From contig JASJCI010000024.1 of the NCBI GenBank assembly GCA_030066085.1, positions 115,481 through 179,480 of the forward strand: 64,000 bases of DNA, in the 5' to 3' direction. Of the stretch, positions 16,515 to 24,712 are shown one piece after another; position 1 is the stretch's first letter, and each line of letters begins with the position of its first letter. A program made the translations under genes and the position numbers. Below the pieces are notes generated by a model. It saw nothing but the letters and a program-made list of their open reading frames with translations, did no database searches and was not told the origin of the DNA. The DNA is from Gammaproteobacteria bacterium (GTDB lineage: Bacteria; Pseudomonadota; Gammaproteobacteria; GCA-001735895).

Positions 16515-16542
16515 TTGACTTTATTTATATTTAACATATATT
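16515..16542 (+). promoter_or_regulatory. Sigma-70 promoter upstream of the 38-residue membrane protein
   Basis: TTGACT (16515-16520), a 16-bp spacer and TATATT (16537-16542) in a conspicuously AT-rich patch. The predicted transcript start is about 38 nt before the small gene's ATG. Confidence 0.75.
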
Positions 16543-16586
16543 TAAAGCAATTATTTAATGTAAATTTGAGATATCGGAGATAAATC

Positions 16587-16703
16587 ATGGATACGCTCGT
16601 CTCGACCGTGACGCAGATGTGGGACCTGATGTCCCCGACCACCTGGCTGCTCGTTCTCGGCCTGCTCGTCTCGGTACACCTGCTGGGTCGAGCCCTCGAC
16701 TGA
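16587..16703 (+). CDS. 38-residue single-span membrane protein
   Basis: Not recognised. The peptide begins M-D-T-L-V-S-T-V-T-Q-M-W and then has one hydrophobic helix (T-W-L-L-V-L-G-L-L-V-S-V-H-L-L-G) ending in R-A-L-D. CGGAGA lies about 8 nt before the ATG and a good sigma-70 promoter lies just upstream. Dedicated promoter, ribosome site and a clean transmembrane helix together argue that it is a real small membrane protein, perhaps a partner of a larger membrane complex. No homology can be claimed. Confidence 0.65.
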   Translation: MDTLVSTVTQMWDLMSPTTWLLVLGLLVSVHLLGRALD

Positions 16704-16729
16704 ATAATCGCTATACAAATCCCCCGGCC

Positions 16730-16747
16730 GGCGGTTTAATGACCGCC
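16730..16747 (+). other. Hairpin between the small membrane protein and the SDR gene
   Basis: GGCGGT-TTAATG-ACCGCC, perfect 6-bp stem, no T-run. It could weaken read-through or protect the upstream mRNA end. Confidence 0.4.
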
Positions 16748-16778
16748 TGTGATCGGTTCGACCAGGCCCGGGGGAAGC

Positions 16779-17483
16779 ATGTCAAAAACCGCATTAATCG
16801 TCGGCGCGGGTAGTGGCAACAGCGCATCTTTCGCGCGAGCGCTCGCCGCAGCCGGCTACCAGGTAATTCTCGCCGCGCGCAACATCAGCAAACTCGACGC
16901 ACTCTGTGCCGATATCGGCGCGGCCGCGATAGCCTGCGACGCGACCTCGGTGGACTCGGTGCATTCCCTGTTCGATACCATGCGCCAGGCGCATGGTCCG
17001 GCAGGCGTGGTGTTGTACAACGCCAGTGCCTATACCGCCGGCGGCATTGCCCAGCTCGATCCCGAGCTCGTGCTCGACTCGCTGATGCAGACGGCATACG
17101 GTGCGTTCCTCGTTGCCCAGCAGGCCGCGATCGACCAGCAGCGGCTCGGCGGTGGCGCGATTTTTTTCACCGGCGCCACCGCCAGCGTGAAGGGCTTCCC
17201 GAATTTTGCACCGTTTGCGATGGGCAAGTTCGCGCTGCGCGGACTGGCGCAAAGCCTCGCGCGTGAACTCGGACCGCATAATATCCACGTTGCGCATTTC
17301 ATCATCGACGGTGGCATCGCGTCGCCGGGCCGCGATCTCTCTGCCGGGACCAGCTCTGGCAATCCCGATGACGCGCAGCTGGAGCCGGATGCGATCGCCG
17401 AAACCTACATGGCGGTACTGAACCAGCACCGCAGCGCCTGGTCGCACGAGATCGACCTGCGGCCGTGGAAAGAGAGCTTCTAG
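16779..17483 (+). CDS. Short-chain dehydrogenase/reductase family protein (catalytic Tyr replaced by Phe)
   Basis: A 234-residue Rossmann protein. The N-terminal cofactor motif is G-A-G-S-G-N-S-A-S and the structural motif is Y-N-A-S-A. At the active site the usual Y-x-x-x-K appears as F-A-M-G-K, in T-G-A-T-A-S-V-K-G-F-x-N-F-A-P-F-A-M-G-K, so the Lys is kept and the Tyr is Phe. From memory of the superfamily, a subgroup with a T-G-A-T-A-S segment shares this change, so it may be natural rather than decay. The ATG at 16779 follows GGGGGAAG. The next gene begins 25 nt after the stop; function unknown. Confidence 0.85.
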   Translation: MSKTALIVGAGSGNSASFARALAAAGYQVILAARNISKLDALCADIGAAAIACDATSVDSVHSLFDTMRQAHGPAGVVLYNASAYTAGGIAQLDPELVLDSLMQTAYGAFLVAQQAAIDQQRLGGGAIFFTGATASVKGFPNFAPFAMGKFALRGLAQSLARELGPHNIHVAHFIIDGGIASPGRDLSAGTSSGNPDDAQLEPDAIAETYMAVLNQHRSAWSHEIDLRPWKESF

Positions 17484-17508
17484 GCCGGCGCCTGGCGGTG
17501 AACCCGTT

Positions 17509-18168
17509 GTGAACGCTGCAACCGACCCGATCGACTACCTCAATCCGGACGTACCGCCCGAGCTGCCGTGGCACGACGTGCCGCTGGTGGTGGCGAACGA
17601 AGCCAGCGTAGCACCCTACGGCCGCCTGGTAGCTGACCCGGACGACTGCGAGATCGAGATCGTGCAGTGGCCCGCGCAGGGCTGGCGCCCCGTCGATCCC
17701 GGTACCGGCGACGAGGGCGGTACGGTCGAAGGGATTTTTCACAGCGGCTGGCATGGACAGGTGCTGCGGGCGCGCAACGATGCCGTGAGCGGCGATTACG
17801 TGCTGGGCTGGTCGACCAATCCCGGTGAAGCGAGTGAGCAGGTCGCTGAAATCGAACCCGCGCGCGTGCTGCTGTGGCACATGAACTATCATCCCGACGG
17901 CGGGCAGATGTTCTACCCGCTCGATGGCAAACCTTTCGTCGTGCCGGTGGCATTGCCGGGTGACGACCTGCAGCCGGCGGACGTGGTAGCGCTGTGGTGT
18001 GACGGCAGCCGGGGCCTTTATATCCATCCCGCCATCTGGCACGACGGTGTATTCGCGTCGTCGGGCGAGCAGTCGTTCCGCGATCGGCAGGGACGGGTGC
18101 ACGCCCGCATCAGCTGCAACTTCGCGCGCGAGTTCGGCCTGTTTCTGAACGTGCCGCTGCGGCCCTGA
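17509..18168 (+). CDS. Ureidoglycolate lyase (AllA)-like protein
   Basis: 219 residues resembling the AllA cupin family: H-P-D-G-G-Q-M-F-Y-P with later P-A-D-V-V-A-L-W, G-L-Y-I-H-P-A-I-W-H. AllA releases glyoxylate and urea from ureidoglycolate, but no other purine or allantoin genes are present, so this paralogue may act on another substrate. A GTG start at 17509 is used; it lies 25 nt after the SDR stop, and the two probably share a transcript. It converges with the thioesterase gene, ending 3 nt from that gene's stop. Confidence 0.7.
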   Translation: MNAATDPIDYLNPDVPPELPWHDVPLVVANEASVAPYGRLVADPDDCEIEIVQWPAQGWRPVDPGTGDEGGTVEGIFHSGWHGQVLRARNDAVSGDYVLGWSTNPGEASEQVAEIEPARVLLWHMNYHPDGGQMFYPLDGKPFVVPVALPGDDLQPADVVALWCDGSRGLYIHPAIWHDGVFASSGEQSFRDRQGRVHARISCNFAREFGLFLNVPLRP

Positions 18169-18171
18169 TTG

Positions 18172-18627
18172 CTACCGTTTGTGCAGGCTGATCCTGCGTC
18201 CGACCCAGTCGGGTAGCGGGTCGACCGTGGCCGCCTGCAGCTGCTCCTGTACCGATGCCGGCATTTCGCTGGTGCGGCCCGCGCGCGTATCGTAATGCAG
18301 GGCCATGAACTCGGCGGTTGCGCACAGCTCGCCGTCGACCAGCATCTGGTGGGCAAACCAGAGCTTCTTCGCATCCGAGCCGAGAATCATGCTTTCGATT
18401 TCCATCACGGCCGGTGCACGCACGTCGTTGAGGTAGCGCAGGTGGGTCTCGACGGTATAGATGGCGCAGCCGGTGGCGTCGAAATAGTCGGTGCCGATAC
18501 CGAAGTGATCCTGCAGGATCCAGGTCGTATTGCTGAACGGAACGAGGTAATAGGCTTCGTTGAGGTGACCGTAGGCGTCGGCCCAGCCATCCTGCATGGG
18601 TTCGGAATGCAGTCGTAACAGGGACAT
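18172..18627 (-). CDS. Hotdog-fold acyl-CoA thioesterase family protein
   Basis: A 151-residue protein of the 4-hydroxybenzoyl-CoA thioesterase/FadM type. The N-terminal active-site region reads D-A-Y-G-H-L-N-E-A-Y-Y (Asp and His-Asn as in the family), followed by the hotdog helix and strands. The ATG at 18627 is preceded by CGGAG at a spacing of 8. It is divergent from the ABC transporter genes. It hydrolyses an acyl-CoA thioester of unknown chain. Confidence 0.82.
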   Translation of the reverse strand: MSLLRLHSEPMQDGWADAYGHLNEAYYLVPFSNTTWILQDHFGIGTDYFDATGCAIYTVETHLRYLNDVRAPAVMEIESMILGSDAKKLWFAHQMLVDGELCATAEFMALHYDTRAGRTSEMPASVQEQLQAATVDPLPDWVGRRISLHKR

Positions 18628-18731
18628 GGATTCGGCTCCGTTTTGACAGCCGACGAGTATAGGGCTCGCGGCCGGTCGAAACAACGATCCGCTCGCGGCA
18701 ACTCGGCGTATTCAGGGCCTTTAATGATGTG

Positions 18732-18737
18732 TAGAAT
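18732..18737 (+). promoter_or_regulatory. -10 element placing the ABC transporter mRNA start at or near its ATG
   Basis: TAGAAT ends 6 nt before the ATG at 18744 and no ribosome site precedes that ATG. The mRNA may be leaderless. No good -35 is visible. Confidence 0.35.
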
Positions 18738-18743
18738 CGCGCG

Positions 18744-19667
18744 ATGCCCGCGATAGTCCAGATCCAGTCCCTGTCCAAGACCTACGCCAGCGGCCACCAG
18801 GCGCTCAGCACCGTCGATCTCGAAATAGAGGAGGGCGAGATCCTGGCCCTGCTCGGCCCCAACGGTGCCGGCAAGACCACGATGATCTCGATTATCTGCG
18901 GCATCGTTTCACCCAGCACCGGGCGGGTGCTGGTGGCTGGTCACGATATCGTCGACGAGTACCGAATTACACGTGAACTGATCGGGCTGGTGCCGCAGGA
19001 ACTGACCCTCGGCGCTTTCGATACGGTCTGGAACACGGTCAATTTCAGCCGCGGCCTGTTCGGCCAGAAACCGAATCCGGCCTACATCGAGCAGGTATTG
19101 AAAGACCTGAGCCTGTGGGACAAGCGCGAAAGCGAACTGCGCGAACTGTCCGGCGGCATGAAACGCCGCGTGCTCATTGCCAAGGCGCTGTCACACGAGC
19201 CGAAGATCCTGTTTCTCGACGAGCCCACCGCCGGGGTGGACGTCGAGTTGCGCCAGGATATGTGGAAGCTGGTGCGCCGGCTCAACGATTCGGGCGTGAC
19301 CATCATCCTGACCACGCACTATATCGAAGAAGCCGAGGAAATTGCCGACCGGGTCGGGATCATCAACCAGGGCAAATTGCTGCTGGTCGAGGACAAGGCC
19401 AGCCTGATGCACAAGCTGGGCAAGAAGCAGCTGCAGATCGAGCTCAGGGCGCCGGTGGCCGCGGTGCCCGAGTCGCTCGCCGCGTATAAGCTCGAAGCCT
19501 CGGCGGATGGCTGCCAGCTCACCTATACCTACGATACCCAGGGGGAGCGTACCGGCATCACCGCCTTGCTGCAGGACCTGCATGCCGCGGGGCTGCAGCT
19601 CAAGGACCTGAAGTCCAGCCAGAGTTCGCTGGAGGAGATATTCGTCAGCCTGGTGAGCGCACCATGA
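18744..19667 (+). CDS. ABC transporter ATP-binding protein (YadG-like)
   Basis: A 307-residue ATPase of an ABC-2 type exporter. Walker A is G-P-N-G-A-G-K-T-T, the signature is L-S-G-G-M-K-R-R, Walker B is I-L-F-L-D-E-P and the switch His is in T-T-H-Y-I-E-E-A. The C-terminal extension ends [10 protein letters not shown], typical of YadG. The stop overlaps the permease ATG by 4 nt. The substrate of YadGH transporters is not established. Confidence 0.92.
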   Translation: MPAIVQIQSLSKTYASGHQALSTVDLEIEEGEILALLGPNGAGKTTMISIICGIVSPSTGRVLVAGHDIVDEYRITRELIGLVPQELTLGAFDTVWNTVNFSRGLFGQKPNPAYIEQVLKDLSLWDKRESELRELSGGMKRRVLIAKALSHEPKILFLDEPTAGVDVELRQDMWKLVRRLNDSGVTIILTTHYIEEAEEIADRVGIINQGKLLLVEDKASLMHKLGKKQLQIELRAPVAAVPESLAAYKLEASADGCQLTYTYDTQGERTGITALLQDLHAAGLQLKDLKSSQSSLEEIFVSLVSAP

Positions 19668-20428
19668 TCAACCTGCAAGCCATCCGCGTTATATACAAGT
19701 ACGAAATGCTGCGCGCGTGGAACACGCTGTTGCAGACCATCGCGTCGCCGGTGATCGCGACCTCGCTGTATTTCGTCGTGTTCGGCGCCGCGATCGGTTC
19801 GCGCATCGAGGAAGTCGAGGGTGTTTCCTACGGTGTCTTTATCGTTCCCGGGCTGGTCATGTTCGCGCTGCTGACGCAAAGTATCTCCAACGCTTCCTTC
19901 GGGATCTTTTTCCCCAAGTTCACCGGCACTATCTACGAGGTCATGTCGGCCCCCATCTCGTTTTTCGAGATTGTCGTCGGCTATGTCGGCGCGGCCGCCA
20001 CCAAGTCGCTGATCCTCGGCACGATTATCCTGCTGACGGCAAACCTGTTCGTCGACCTGCGGGTCGAGCACCCGCTGGTCATGGTGCTGTTCCTGGTGCT
20101 GACCTGTATCTCGTTCAGCCTGTTCGGGTTCATCATCGGCCTGTGGGCAACCAACTTCGAAAAGCTGCAGCTGATCCCGATGCTGGTCATAACACCGCTG
20201 GTTTTTCTCGGCGGCAGTTTTTACTCGGTCAGCATGTTGCCGCCGGCATGGCAGACCGTGACCCTGTTCAACCCGGTGCTTTACCTGATCAGCGGCTTTC
20301 GCTGGAGCTTTTTCGAGGTGGCCGACGTCAGCGTCGGCATCAGCCTGGCGATGATCAGCCTGTTCCTGCTGGCCTGCCTGGGGCTGGTCTGGTGGATGTT
20401 CAAGACCGGCTATCGCCTGCGCCAGTAA
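19664..20428 (+). CDS. ABC-2 type transporter permease (YadH-like)
   Basis: A 254-residue integral membrane protein with about six hydrophobic segments and the ABC-2 features [11 protein letters not shown] near residue 60 and [13 protein letters not shown] in the last third. It pairs with the ATPase just upstream (4-nt overlap) to form a homodimeric exporter. No periplasmic partner is encoded. Confidence 0.92.
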   Translation: MINLQAIRVIYKYEMLRAWNTLLQTIASPVIATSLYFVVFGAAIGSRIEEVEGVSYGVFIVPGLVMFALLTQSISNASFGIFFPKFTGTIYEVMSAPISFFEIVVGYVGAAATKSLILGTIILLTANLFVDLRVEHPLVMVLFLVLTCISFSLFGFIIGLWATNFEKLQLIPMLVITPLVFLGGSFYSVSMLPPAWQTVTLFNPVLYLISGFRWSFFEVADVSVGISLAMISLFLLACLGLVWWMFKTGYRLRQ

Positions 20429-20474
20429 GGCTCGTCCTGTCGACGGCAGGCTTTGCCGGTTCGTTGCGGGCGTA

Positions 20475-20507
20475 AAAAAAGGACGTCCCGCGTGAGCGAG
20501 ACGTCCT
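20475..20507 (-). terminator. Terminator of the DUF1127 gene (minus strand)
   Basis: On the minus strand GGACGTC (20507-20501) pairs with GACGTCC (20488-20482), followed by seven T (20481-20475). Confidence 0.88.
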
Positions 20508-20557
20508 TTGGGCGTTAAGTCGGCGAGCGCCGGTAGCGTCGCCGGTCAGTGGCCGGG

Positions 20558-20803
20558 TTACTTCTGCCAGAAGAACTTGGCCACTTCGCGATCGAGTTCG
20601 CCGCGCGAGAGGCCGATGTCTTGCAACATGCGGTCACTCATCATGGCCAGGGCGCGGCGATCGGCCGAGCGTCGTGACCAGGTGCTGAGAATGTCGTTGA
20701 CACGAGCCGCGAAAGCTTCAACGCGTTCAATAGATGCGAAGACCTTCGCGGCAACGTCCATATCATCGATGAAGTGGAAGTGCTTCGCTTTCAGGGTGCT
20801 CAT
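20558..20803 (-). CDS. DUF1127 domain protein
   Basis: A small basic protein of 81 residues. The C-terminal half has the DUF1127 pattern R-R-A-L-A-M-M-S-D-R-M-L-Q-D-I-G-L-S-R-G-E-L. Studied small DUF1127 proteins act in RNA turnover or phosphate and carbon metabolism; the role here is unknown. GGAGAG precedes the ATG. It is monocistronic, with its own promoter, a hairpin in the leader (GCCCCGG/CCGGGGC at 20821-20844) and a strong terminator. Several palindromes lie upstream, so it is probably tightly regulated. Confidence 0.88.
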   Translation of the reverse strand: MSTLKAKHFHFIDDMDVAAKVFASIERVEAFAARVNDILSTWSRRSADRRALAMMSDRMLQDIGLSRGELDREVAKFFWQK

Positions 20804-20864
20804 GTTTCTCTCCGTCAGAGGCCCCGGGCTGATTTATCCGGGGCGGGTTCAACTTACGCTGGCA

Positions 20865-20892
20865 AATATAGGTGCGGAACTGTGATAGTCAC
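20865..20892 (-). promoter_or_regulatory. Promoter of the DUF1127 gene
   Basis: Read on the minus strand: -35-like GTGACT (20892-20887), a 16-bp spacer, -10 TATATT (20870-20865). The leader is about 55 nt. Confidence 0.55.
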
Positions 20893-20894
20893 AG
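20880..20894. promoter_or_regulatory. Palindrome over the -35 of the DUF1127 promoter
   Basis: CTGTGA-TAG-TCACAG is a perfect 6-bp inverted repeat with a 3-bp centre. Its position over the -35 suggests a repressor operator. It resembles a CRP site with a spacer 3 bp too short. Confidence 0.45.
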
Positions 20895-20913
20895 ATTCAG
20901 TTTTTTTGAAATT

Positions 20914-20926
20914 TGTACTGTACAGT
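20914..20926. promoter_or_regulatory. Palindrome TGTACTGTACAGT
   Basis: Contains the perfect 10-bp palindrome ACTGTACAGT and overlapping TGTAC-T-GTACA, in AT-rich DNA upstream of the DUF1127 promoter. The binding factor is unknown. Confidence 0.4.
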
Positions 20927-20958
20927 TTTGCGTTACAGATCTGCGCGGATTGCACCGA

Positions 20959-20974
20959 TGTGAAGCAGTTCACA
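20959..20974. promoter_or_regulatory. Perfect CRP-type site TGTGA-N6-TCACA
   Basis: TGTGA-AGCAGT-TCACA matches the CRP consensus exactly. It is centred about 108 bp upstream of the predicted DUF1127 transcript start. The window also encodes a Crp/Fnr-family regulator with an R-E-x-V-x-R recognition helix (55345-56004). Confidence 0.55.
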
Positions 20975-21171
20975 GTGGCCGCAACGAGGTCATACGGCGG
21001 CGTTCTGGCGGTGGATTTGTCGGTCGTGAAAAATAATCACAAGATATTGATTTATATGTGAATTTAGCTTTGAATCATTGTCCCGAAAAGTGACCTGGCG
21101 CCACCCCGCGCAAGAGCTCGCACGGGGCGGTTTTGGGGCGGTTGAAAACTGTACTGGTCGAGCCTTTTCGC
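20975..21171. other. AT-rich intergenic stretch
   Basis: No gene seen. A hairpin CCCCGCGC / GCACGGGG (21105-21128) lies downstream of the quinone oxidoreductase stop; it may act as a weak terminator for that gene. Confidence 0.35.
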
Positions 21172-22146
21172 CTAGATTTTTAGTACCGTGGAACCGGTGG
21201 TTTCGCGGGCTTCCAGTTGCCGATGCGCCTCCGCGCAATCGGCCAGCGGCAGCGTCTGGTTGACGCTGACACGCACCTTGCCGCTGCCGACTACCTCGAA
21301 CAGGCGCTGCGCACCCTCGTCGAGCAGGGCGCGGGTAGAGATATGTGTCGCCAGGGTCGGGCGCGTGACGTACAGCGAACCCTTGCCGGCCAGGATCTTG
21401 GGATCGAACGGTTCCGTCGGCCCGCTGGCGTTACCGTAGGTTGCAAGCACGCCGAACGGCCGCAGCGAGTCCAGCGATGCAGCGAAGGTGGCCCGGCCGA
21501 TCGAATCGTAGGCCGCGGCCACACCTTCGCCGGCGGTAATCTCGCGCACGCGGGTCGGTATGTCTTCGTCGCGGTAGAGGATGGTGTGGTGGCAGCCGTT
21601 GTCACGCGCCAGCTGGGCCTTGGCTTCCGAACCAACGCAGCCGATGACGTTGGCGCCAAGCAGGTTGGCCCATTGGCACAGGAGCAGGCCGACACCACCC
21701 GCCGCGGCATAGACCAGGATACTGTCGCCGGGCTGGACGGGATAAGTGCGAAACAGCAGGTAGTGGGCGGTCAGCCCCTTCAGCATCATCGCCGCGGCGG
21801 TTTCGTCGCTGATCGAGTCCGGAACCCTGACCAGCCTGTCGGCGTCGATCACGCGCGCCTGTGTATAGGCGCCGAGCGTCATCGGGTAGGCCACGCGGTC
21901 ACCCGGCGCGAGCCCGGAGACACCTTCGCCGAGCGTGTCTACCACGCCGACCGCTTCCATGCCGAGTACCGCGGGCAGGTCGCCGGCCGGATACAGGCCG
22001 CTGCGGACGTAGACGTCGATGTAGTTCAGGCCACAGGCGCGCTGCTGCAGCAGAACCTGTCCCGGACCTGGATTGCCGACCTCGATGTCTTCCCAGCGCA
22101 GCACGTCGGGGCCGCCGGTCTCGTGAATTCTAATCGCCTTGGTCAT
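21172..22146 (-). CDS. NADPH:quinone oxidoreductase family protein (MDR superfamily)
   Basis: 324 residues, the usual length. The N-terminal motif is M-T-K-A-I-R-I-H-E-T-G-G, then N-Y-I-D-V-Y-V-R-S-G-L-Y. The nucleotide motif A-A-A-G-G-V-G-L-L occurs in the middle, as in QorA, and no zinc-binding Cys set is present. It reduces quinones or enones with NADPH. The ATG at 22146 gives the canonical start; the frame is open further upstream. The EamA transporter gene lies just upstream on the same strand. Confidence 0.9.
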   Translation of the reverse strand: MTKAIRIHETGGPDVLRWEDIEVGNPGPGQVLLQQRACGLNYIDVYVRSGLYPAGDLPAVLGMEAVGVVDTLGEGVSGLAPGDRVAYPMTLGAYTQARVIDADRLVRVPDSISDETAAAMMLKGLTAHYLLFRTYPVQPGDSILVYAAAGGVGLLLCQWANLLGANVIGCVGSEAKAQLARDNGCHHTILYRDEDIPTRVREITAGEGVAAAYDSIGRATFAASLDSLRPFGVLATYGNASGPTEPFDPKILAGKGSLYVTRPTLATHISTRALLDEGAQRLFEVVGSGKVRVSVNQTLPLADCAEAHRQLEARETTGSTVLKI

Positions 22147-22196
22147 GTCGGTCTCTCGCGGTAAATCCACGACGATGCCCGATTCGGCCTTCCGGA

Positions 22197-23069
22197 TCAA
22201 GCGTCAGCGGGACGAAAGCGCAGCGACAGAATGACGATCGCGATGACCAGCGTGACCCCGGCCCACTGGGTGACGCTGAGCAGTTCTTCCAGCACCAGGC
22301 GTGCCAGCAGGATGGATACCACGGGTTCGAGGTTGAGCAGGAACGCCGCGCGCGCCGCCGGCAGCCTGGCGAGCGCCTGGAACTGGCTCAGGATCGCAAC
22401 CAGGTAAAACAGCGTCGCCAGCGCGAGGGCGATCTGTCCGCCGCTCTCGGCGGGCAGCGCAAATCGACCGGGCATCAGCGGCAGAATCATGACCAGGCCC
22501 GCCGCGTTAACCCAGAAGGTCATCAGCAGCGGCGACATGCGTGGCGCAACCCGTGCGCCGAGCACGAAAGTAGCGGCGGCCCCCGTGCTCGCCAGCGCGG
22601 CAAACGCGAGGCCGGCGGGATGCAGGCGAATCTCGCCGCCGGACAGGGCGAGGTATAGCCCCGCGAACGCGGCCAGGAACAGCGCGATCAGCGCCGGTGT
22701 CGGCGCGAGCTGGCGCCTGGCGAGGGCGAAGCCGAGCACCAGCAATGGATAAAAGTACAGGATCAAGACCGCGAGGCTGACCGAAATCGTCTCCACCGCG
22801 GTGAGGTAACAGATCATTGCGCCGGACCAGATGACGCCGACCAGTGCCAGCGGCAGGCGCTCGGCGGCGGCGACGCGAAACGATTTGCGGGCGAGCAACA
22901 GCAGGCTGCCGAACACCAGGCTGGAAACCAGGAAACGCGCCAGCATCAGCGTCATCGCATTGCCGCCGTCGGCATAGACGAGCTTGGCCTGGGTCGTAAT
23001 CGCTCCGAGCCCGCAGGCGGTCACCAGCGCGAACAGCATGCCACGCTGGCGTGAAGTCAGGTTCGACAT
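22197..23069 (-). CDS. EamA/DMT family transporter
   Basis: A 290-residue inner-membrane protein with about ten hydrophobic helices arranged as two EamA repeats. The second repeat has the typical N-L-E-P-V-V-S-I-L-L-A near the C-terminus. Such proteins export amino acids or other metabolites; the substrate is unknown. It is divergent from the sulfurtransferase gene, with 88 bp between them. Confidence 0.88.
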   Translation of the reverse strand: MSNLTSRQRGMLFALVTACGLGAITTQAKLVYADGGNAMTLMLARFLVSSLVFGSLLLLARKSFRVAAAERLPLALVGVIWSGAMICYLTAVETISVSLAVLILYFYPLLVLGFALARRQLAPTPALIALFLAAFAGLYLALSGGEIRLHPAGLAFAALASTGAAATFVLGARVAPRMSPLLMTFWVNAAGLVMILPLMPGRFALPAESGGQIALALATLFYLVAILSQFQALARLPAARAAFLLNLEPVVSILLARLVLEELLSVTQWAGVTLVIAIVILSLRFRPADA

Positions 23070-23157
23070 GGCGCCGCACTATAGCGGCTGTTACGACCGC
23101 TTGCCAGAAATGGCAGGATTGGCTATGTTGCGGCCCGAGTCCGCAAGGAGATAACCG

Positions 23158-24015
23158 ATGCCCGCCCCGGAACTGCCCGATATCCTGGTCGACGCCGCCT
23201 GGCTCGCCCGTCATCTCGACAACGAAGCGCTGGTCGTGTTCGACGCCAGCTGGCACATGCCGCAAACCGGCCGCGACGCGCTGCAGGAGTGGCGCGAAGA
23301 GCGAATTCCGGGTGCGCTGTTCTTCGATTTCGACGGTGCGATCAGCGATCCCTACAGCGACCTGCCGCACATGTTGCCGAACGAGGAGATTTTTACCCGC
23401 GAGCTGCAGGCGCTGGGAGTGAGGCAGGACAGCGTGGTGGTCATCTACGACATGATGGGCATGTTCTCGAGCCCGCGCGCCTGGTGGATGCTGCGCAGCA
23501 TGGGCTTCGCCAACTGCGCCTTGCTGGATGGCGGCCTGCCGGCCTGGGAAGAAGCGGATTTCCCGGTCGAATCCGATCCGCCGCGGGGCACACCGGAGCC
23601 CGGTGACTTTGTCGCGAGGCTCGATCCCGCGGCAGTTGCGGATGCCGCCGCGGTGCTCGCCGCGCTCGGCGACGATTCGGCCTGCGTGATCGATGCGCGA
23701 CCGCAGCCGCGCTTCAGCGGCGAGGCCGAGGAACCGCGTCCCGGACTGCGCCGCGGGCACATGCCGGGCGCGCTGAACCTGCCGTTTCCCGACCTTTTCC
23801 ACCACGGGCGGCTGCGTTCGAAAGCGGAACTGCGTAGCCTGATCGGACCACTGGTCGAGGGTAAGGAGCGCGCCATCTGCAGCTGTGGCTCGGGGGTAAC
23901 CGCCTGCATCGTCGGCTTTGCCGCCGAGTACGCGGGCTTTGATCGCTGCGCGATCTACGACGCCTCCTGGTGCGAGTGGGGGTTGCCGGGAGAGCTGCCG
24001 GTCGAGACCGGCTAG
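23158..24015 (+). CDS. sseA: 3-mercaptopyruvate sulfurtransferase-type rhodanese
   Basis: A 285-residue protein with tandem rhodanese domains. The active-site loop in the second domain is C-G-S-G-V-T-A, the 3-mercaptopyruvate sulfurtransferase form rather than the C-R-x-G-x-x-R/K thiosulfate form. It moves sulfur from 3-mercaptopyruvate to an acceptor. An AAGGAG ribosome site precedes the ATG. The stop overlaps the end of the convergent HAD gene by 4 nt. With the cysteine dioxygenase at 1919 it gives the strain two routes for cysteine sulfur. Confidence 0.87.
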   Translation: MPAPELPDILVDAAWLARHLDNEALVVFDASWHMPQTGRDALQEWREERIPGALFFDFDGAISDPYSDLPHMLPNEEIFTRELQALGVRQDSVVVIYDMMGMFSSPRAWWMLRSMGFANCALLDGGLPAWEEADFPVESDPPRGTPEPGDFVARLDPAAVADAAAVLAALGDDSACVIDARPQPRFSGEAEEPRPGLRRGHMPGALNLPFPDLFHHGRLRSKAELRSLIGPLVEGKERAICSCGSGVTACIVGFAAEYAGFDRCAIYDASWCEWGLPGELPVETG

Positions 24016-24710
24016 GCGTCGAGGACCTCGGGCAGGCCGCGGATATCGTCGAGTACCATGTCCGCGATCGCGGCCAGCTCGGTGCGCGTGCTGGTGCCGG
24101 TGAGCACGCCGATGCACAGGCCGGCGCCGGCGTTGCGGCCCATCTCGATGTCGTGTCGATTGTCGCCGACGACCGCAATTTCCGTGATCGAAAGGCCGGT
24201 CGCGGCACAGAACGCGTGCACCATGCCCGGCTCGGGCTTGACGCCGTGGCCGCTGTCGTAGCCCGCGAGAAAATCGAAGCGATCGAGTACATCGAAAGCC
24301 TGCAGCGTGTTGATGATGCCCTGGTGACTGTCGGCGGTTGCAACCCCGAGCTTCAGACCGGAATCATGCAGTTGTCCGAGCGTCGCGGCGAGCCCGTCGA
24401 CCGCGGTAGCCATCGCTGCACCCTGTTCGCGAAAAATACGTTCGAGTTGGGCGCTGATCTGCTCGCGCTGCGCGGATAAACCGAGCTGCGCGGCCCAGGC
24501 CGCGGCGATCTGCTGATTGTTGCCCGCGGCCAGCAGGCTGCCGCCGACGAAGCGCCCGCTGTCGGCGTCGAAGCCGTGCCTGGTCAGCAGGGATTCCGCC
24601 AGCTGCGCGTCGCCAGCAGCGAAGTGATGACTCGCATGGCGGTAGATCGGCAACCAGGTGCGGTTGAAATCGAGCAGCGTGCCGTCCTTGTCGAAAACGA
24701 TTCCGCGCAC
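24012..24710 (-). CDS. HAD-family phosphatase (phosphoglycolate phosphatase-like)
   Basis: A 232-residue hydrolase. HAD motif I is D-K-D-G-T-L-L-D, motif II is T-A-D-S, motif III Lys is in G-V-K-P-E-P and motif IV is V-V-G-D-N-R-H-D-I-E. A helical cap domain follows motif I. It starts at GTG 24710, 2 nt after the stop of the TmpA-like gene, so it is third in the HD oxygenase/dioxygenase operon and may remove phosphate from a product or by-product. It lacks the phosphonatase (PhnX) signature. Confidence 0.85.
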   Translation of the reverse strand: MRGIVFDKDGTLLDFNRTWLPIYRHASHHFAAGDAQLAESLLTRHGFDADSGRFVGGSLLAAGNNQQIAAAWAAQLGLSAQREQISAQLERIFREQGAAMATAVDGLAATLGQLHDSGLKLGVATADSHQGIINTLQAFDVLDRFDFLAGYDSGHGVKPEPGMVHAFCAATGLSITEIAVVGDNRHDIEMGRNAGAGLCIGVLTGTSTRTELAAIADMVLDDIRGLPEVLDA

Positions 24711-24712
24711 GT

